Source: Auanema rhodensis
Taxonomy: Eukaryota > Nematoda > Chromadorea > Rhabditida > Rhabditidae
Assembly (NCBI GenBank): GCA_964057225.1
Contig: OZ059894.1
Location: 24,644,476 to 24,708,475, forward strand
Direction: 5' to 3'
Length of the DNA: 64,000 nucleotides
The position numbers and the translations under genes are program-made. Below are positions 62,401 through 64,000 of the stretch, piece by piece. Position 1 is the stretch's first letter. Every line of letters starts with the position of its first letter. Under the pieces are notes generated by a model, which was given only the letters and a program-made list of their open reading frames with translations, searched no databases and was not told where the DNA came from.

Positions 62401-64000
62401 TGCGATTTTCAAAATTAGAATCCCCATGTCCATATTAGTCTAAAAACAAATTTTTATTGATATTGGTTCATGGTAACCATGACTTTGAAATTTACGTGAA
62501 CTTTAATTTATGCTAATTAAATGTACACGTGATGTGCACTTGGTATGTAACTCGCTTCACGTGAAAGATAAAGAGATGCGGTTTTCAAAATTAGATTCCC
62601 CATGTCCATATTAGTCTAAAAACAAATTTTTATTGATATTGGTGCATGGTAACCATGACTTTGAAATTTACGTGAACTTTAATTTATGCTAATTAAATGT
62701 ACACGTGATGTGCACTTGGTATGTAACTCGCTTCACGTGAAAGATAAAGAGATGCGGTTTTCAAAATTAGATTCCCCATGTCCATATTAGTCTAAAAACA
62801 AATTTTTATTGATATTGGTGCATGGTAACCATGACTTTGAAATTTACGTGAACTTTAATTTATGCTAATTAAATGTACACGTGATGTACACTTGGTATGT
62901 AACTCGCTTCACGTGAAAGATAAAGAGATGCGGTTTTCAAAATTAGATTCCCCATGTCCATATTAGTCTAAAAACAAATTTTTATTGATATTGGTTCATG
63001 GTAACCATGACTTTGAAATTTACGTGAACTTTAATTTATGCTAATTAAATGTACACGTGATGTGCACTTGGTATGTAACTCGCTTCACGTGAAAGATAAA
63101 GAGATGCGGTTTTCAAAATTAGATTCCCCATGTCCATATTAGTCTAAAAACAAATTTTTATTGATATTGGTGCATGGTAACCATGACTTTGAATTTTACG
63201 TGAACTTTAATTTATGCTAATTAAATGTACACGTGATGTGCACTTGGTATGTAACTCGCTTCACGTGAAAGATAAAGAGATGCGGTTTTCAAAATTAGAT
63301 TCCCCATGTCCATATTAGTCTAAAAACAAATTTTTATTGATATTGGTTCATGGTAACCATGACTTTGAAATTTACGTGAACTTTAATTTATGCTAATTAA
63401 ATGTACACGTGATGTGCACTTGGTATGTAACTCGCTTCACGTGAAAGATAAAGAGATGCGGTTTTCAAAATTAGATTTCCCATGTCCATATTAGTCTAAA
63501 AACAAATTTTTATTGATATTGCTTCATGGTAACCATGACTTTGAAATTTACGTGAACTTTAATTTATGCTAATTAAATGTACACGTGATGTGCACTTGGT
63601 ATGTAACTCGCTTCACGTGAAAGATAAAGAGATGCGGTTTTCAAAATTAGATTCCCCATGTCCATATTAGTCTAAAAACAAATTTTTATTGATATTGGTG
63701 CATGGTAACCATGACTTTGAAATTTACGTGAACTTTAATTTATGCTAATTAAATGTACACGTGATGTGCACTTGGTATGTAACTCGCTTCACGTGAAAGA
63801 TAAAGAGATGCGGTTTTCAAAATTAGATTCCCCATGTCCATATTAGTCTAAAAACAAATTTTTATTGATATTGCTTCATGGTAACCATGACTTTGAAATT
63901 TACGTGAACTTTAATTTATGCTAATTAAATGTACACGTGATGTGCACTTGGTATGTAACTCGCTTCACGTGAAAGATAAAGAGATGCGGTTTTCAAAATT
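62401..64000 (+). repeat. Right end of the window: ordinary monomers
   Basis: The array continues in phase to the last base, which is monomer position 11. Monomers are G, T and C types, with C types near 63521 and 63873. The only notable sites are GATGTACAC near 62888 (A131 without T124), GAATTTTACG near 63191, a change also found near 8435, 18057, 20167 and 22631, and GATTTCCC near 63477. Confidence 0.85.

Larger units (their letters stand above)
1..64000 (+). repeat. 176-bp satellite DNA array (probable centromeric/pericentromeric)
   Basis: The same 176-bp unit repeats head to tail from first to last base with no inversion and no foreign insert. Landmarks in the monomer are TTTTCAAAATTAGATTCCCC at 1-20, CTAAAAACAAATTTTT at 35-50, CATGGTAACCATG at 64-76, TTTACGTGAACTTTAA at 86-101, TGTACACGTGATGTGCAC at 117-134, CTTCACGTGAAAG at 150-162 and GATGCGG at 170-176. 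GC is about 32%. The phase sums exactly to 364 monomer equivalents after ten length changes. Satellites of this size and arrangement commonly underlie centromeres in plants and animals; that role here is inference. Subtelomeric or heterochromatic-knob satellites would look the same from sequence alone. The array continues beyond both ends of the window. Strand is given only as the orientation of the numbering used. Confidence 0.98.

Noticed and set aside
1-64000. Protein-coding genes within the repeats
   Set aside because: The 176-bp period is not a multiple of three, so a reading frame passes through all three phases every 528 bp and meets frequent TAA, TAG or TGA on either strand. I saw no frame with coding character.
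1-64000. CRISPR array
   Set aside because: The repetition is direct and continuous, with no unique spacers. The whole 176-bp unit is conserved, including what would be spacers.
1-64000. Assembly artefact or simulated repeat
   Set aside because: Phase-breaking indels, private substitutions and nested duplications with consistent offsets behave like a real evolved array. A local false duplication (for example 1-1762) cannot be excluded without reads.
1-64000. Assignment to a known plant satellite such as Arabidopsis 178-bp or Brassica 176-bp centromere repeats
   Set aside because: The length is similar, but I could not match the sequence to these families from memory. A database search with the 37890-38065 monomer would decide.
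1-64000. Telomere, rDNA, tRNA or transposon fragments
   Set aside because: No telomere-type short repeat, conserved rRNA/tRNA segment, terminal inverted repeat, long terminal repeat or target-site duplication was seen; every base falls in the monomer phase.

Overview
The whole 64-kb window is one uninterrupted, head-to-tail satellite DNA array. Every base belongs to copies of a single 176-bp monomer, all in the same orientation (about 364 monomer equivalents). There is no gene, RNA gene, transposon, CRISPR array, telomere repeat or unique spacer. The monomer is AT-rich: by hand count 57 of 176 bases (about 32%) are G or C. This is the genome of a eukaryote. A 176-bp, AT-rich, homogeneous tandem repeat with higher-order structure is typical of centromeric or pericentromeric satellites in plants and animals, where monomer lengths near one nucleosome repeat are common. 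I do not recognise the family or species, and centromere function is inferred, not shown.

Numbering used below: monomer position 1 is the first T of the TTTTC that follows GATGCGG, and position 176 is the last G of GATGCGG. An unmutated example is 37890-38065. Window base 1 is monomer position 2 and base 64000 is position 11. The phase is fully accounted for by ten length changes: +1 near 751, +1 near 1632, -99 at 7622, +2 at 7790, -60 at 8663, +1 at 9684, +24 at 24286, +4 at 33728, +26 at 47047 and +26 at 50769. Their sum is -74, and 63999+74-9 = 364 x 176 exactly. The main internal polymorphism is position 63 (G type, or T type); a rarer C type has C61 with T63.

Layout. 1-1762: two copies of an 881-bp five-monomer unit. 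1763-7569: an older-looking domain with many private point changes, plus a 528-bp three-monomer duplication (about 5282-6337) and a one-monomer duplication (6514-6865). 7570-9701: a seam with four length changes in about 2.1 kb. 9173-25037: a domain carrying six copies of a recognisable four-monomer variant cassette, an eight-monomer tandem duplication (about 11462-14277) and a fourteen-monomer tandem duplication (about 18570-23497). 24262-24309: a 24-bp tandem duplication. 30846-33309: seven copies of a 352-bp G-T dimer. 33310-42500: the most homogeneous stretch. 42589-62353: a domain marked by a linked four-substitution subfamily recurring every 4 to 15 monomers, containing a 3722-bp tandem duplication (21 monomers plus 26 bp), a copy of about 3 kb displaced by 10964 bp, and a 13/14-monomer duplication (57.7-62.4 kb).

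Taken together, the window records how such an array grows: local unequal exchange or template switching copies blocks of 1 to 21 monomers, while short conversion-like tracts move groups of linked substitutions. Monomer length is almost never changed. Each monomer carries two short dyad symmetries and three spaced ACGTGA motifs, which are the only candidate functional sites I can see.
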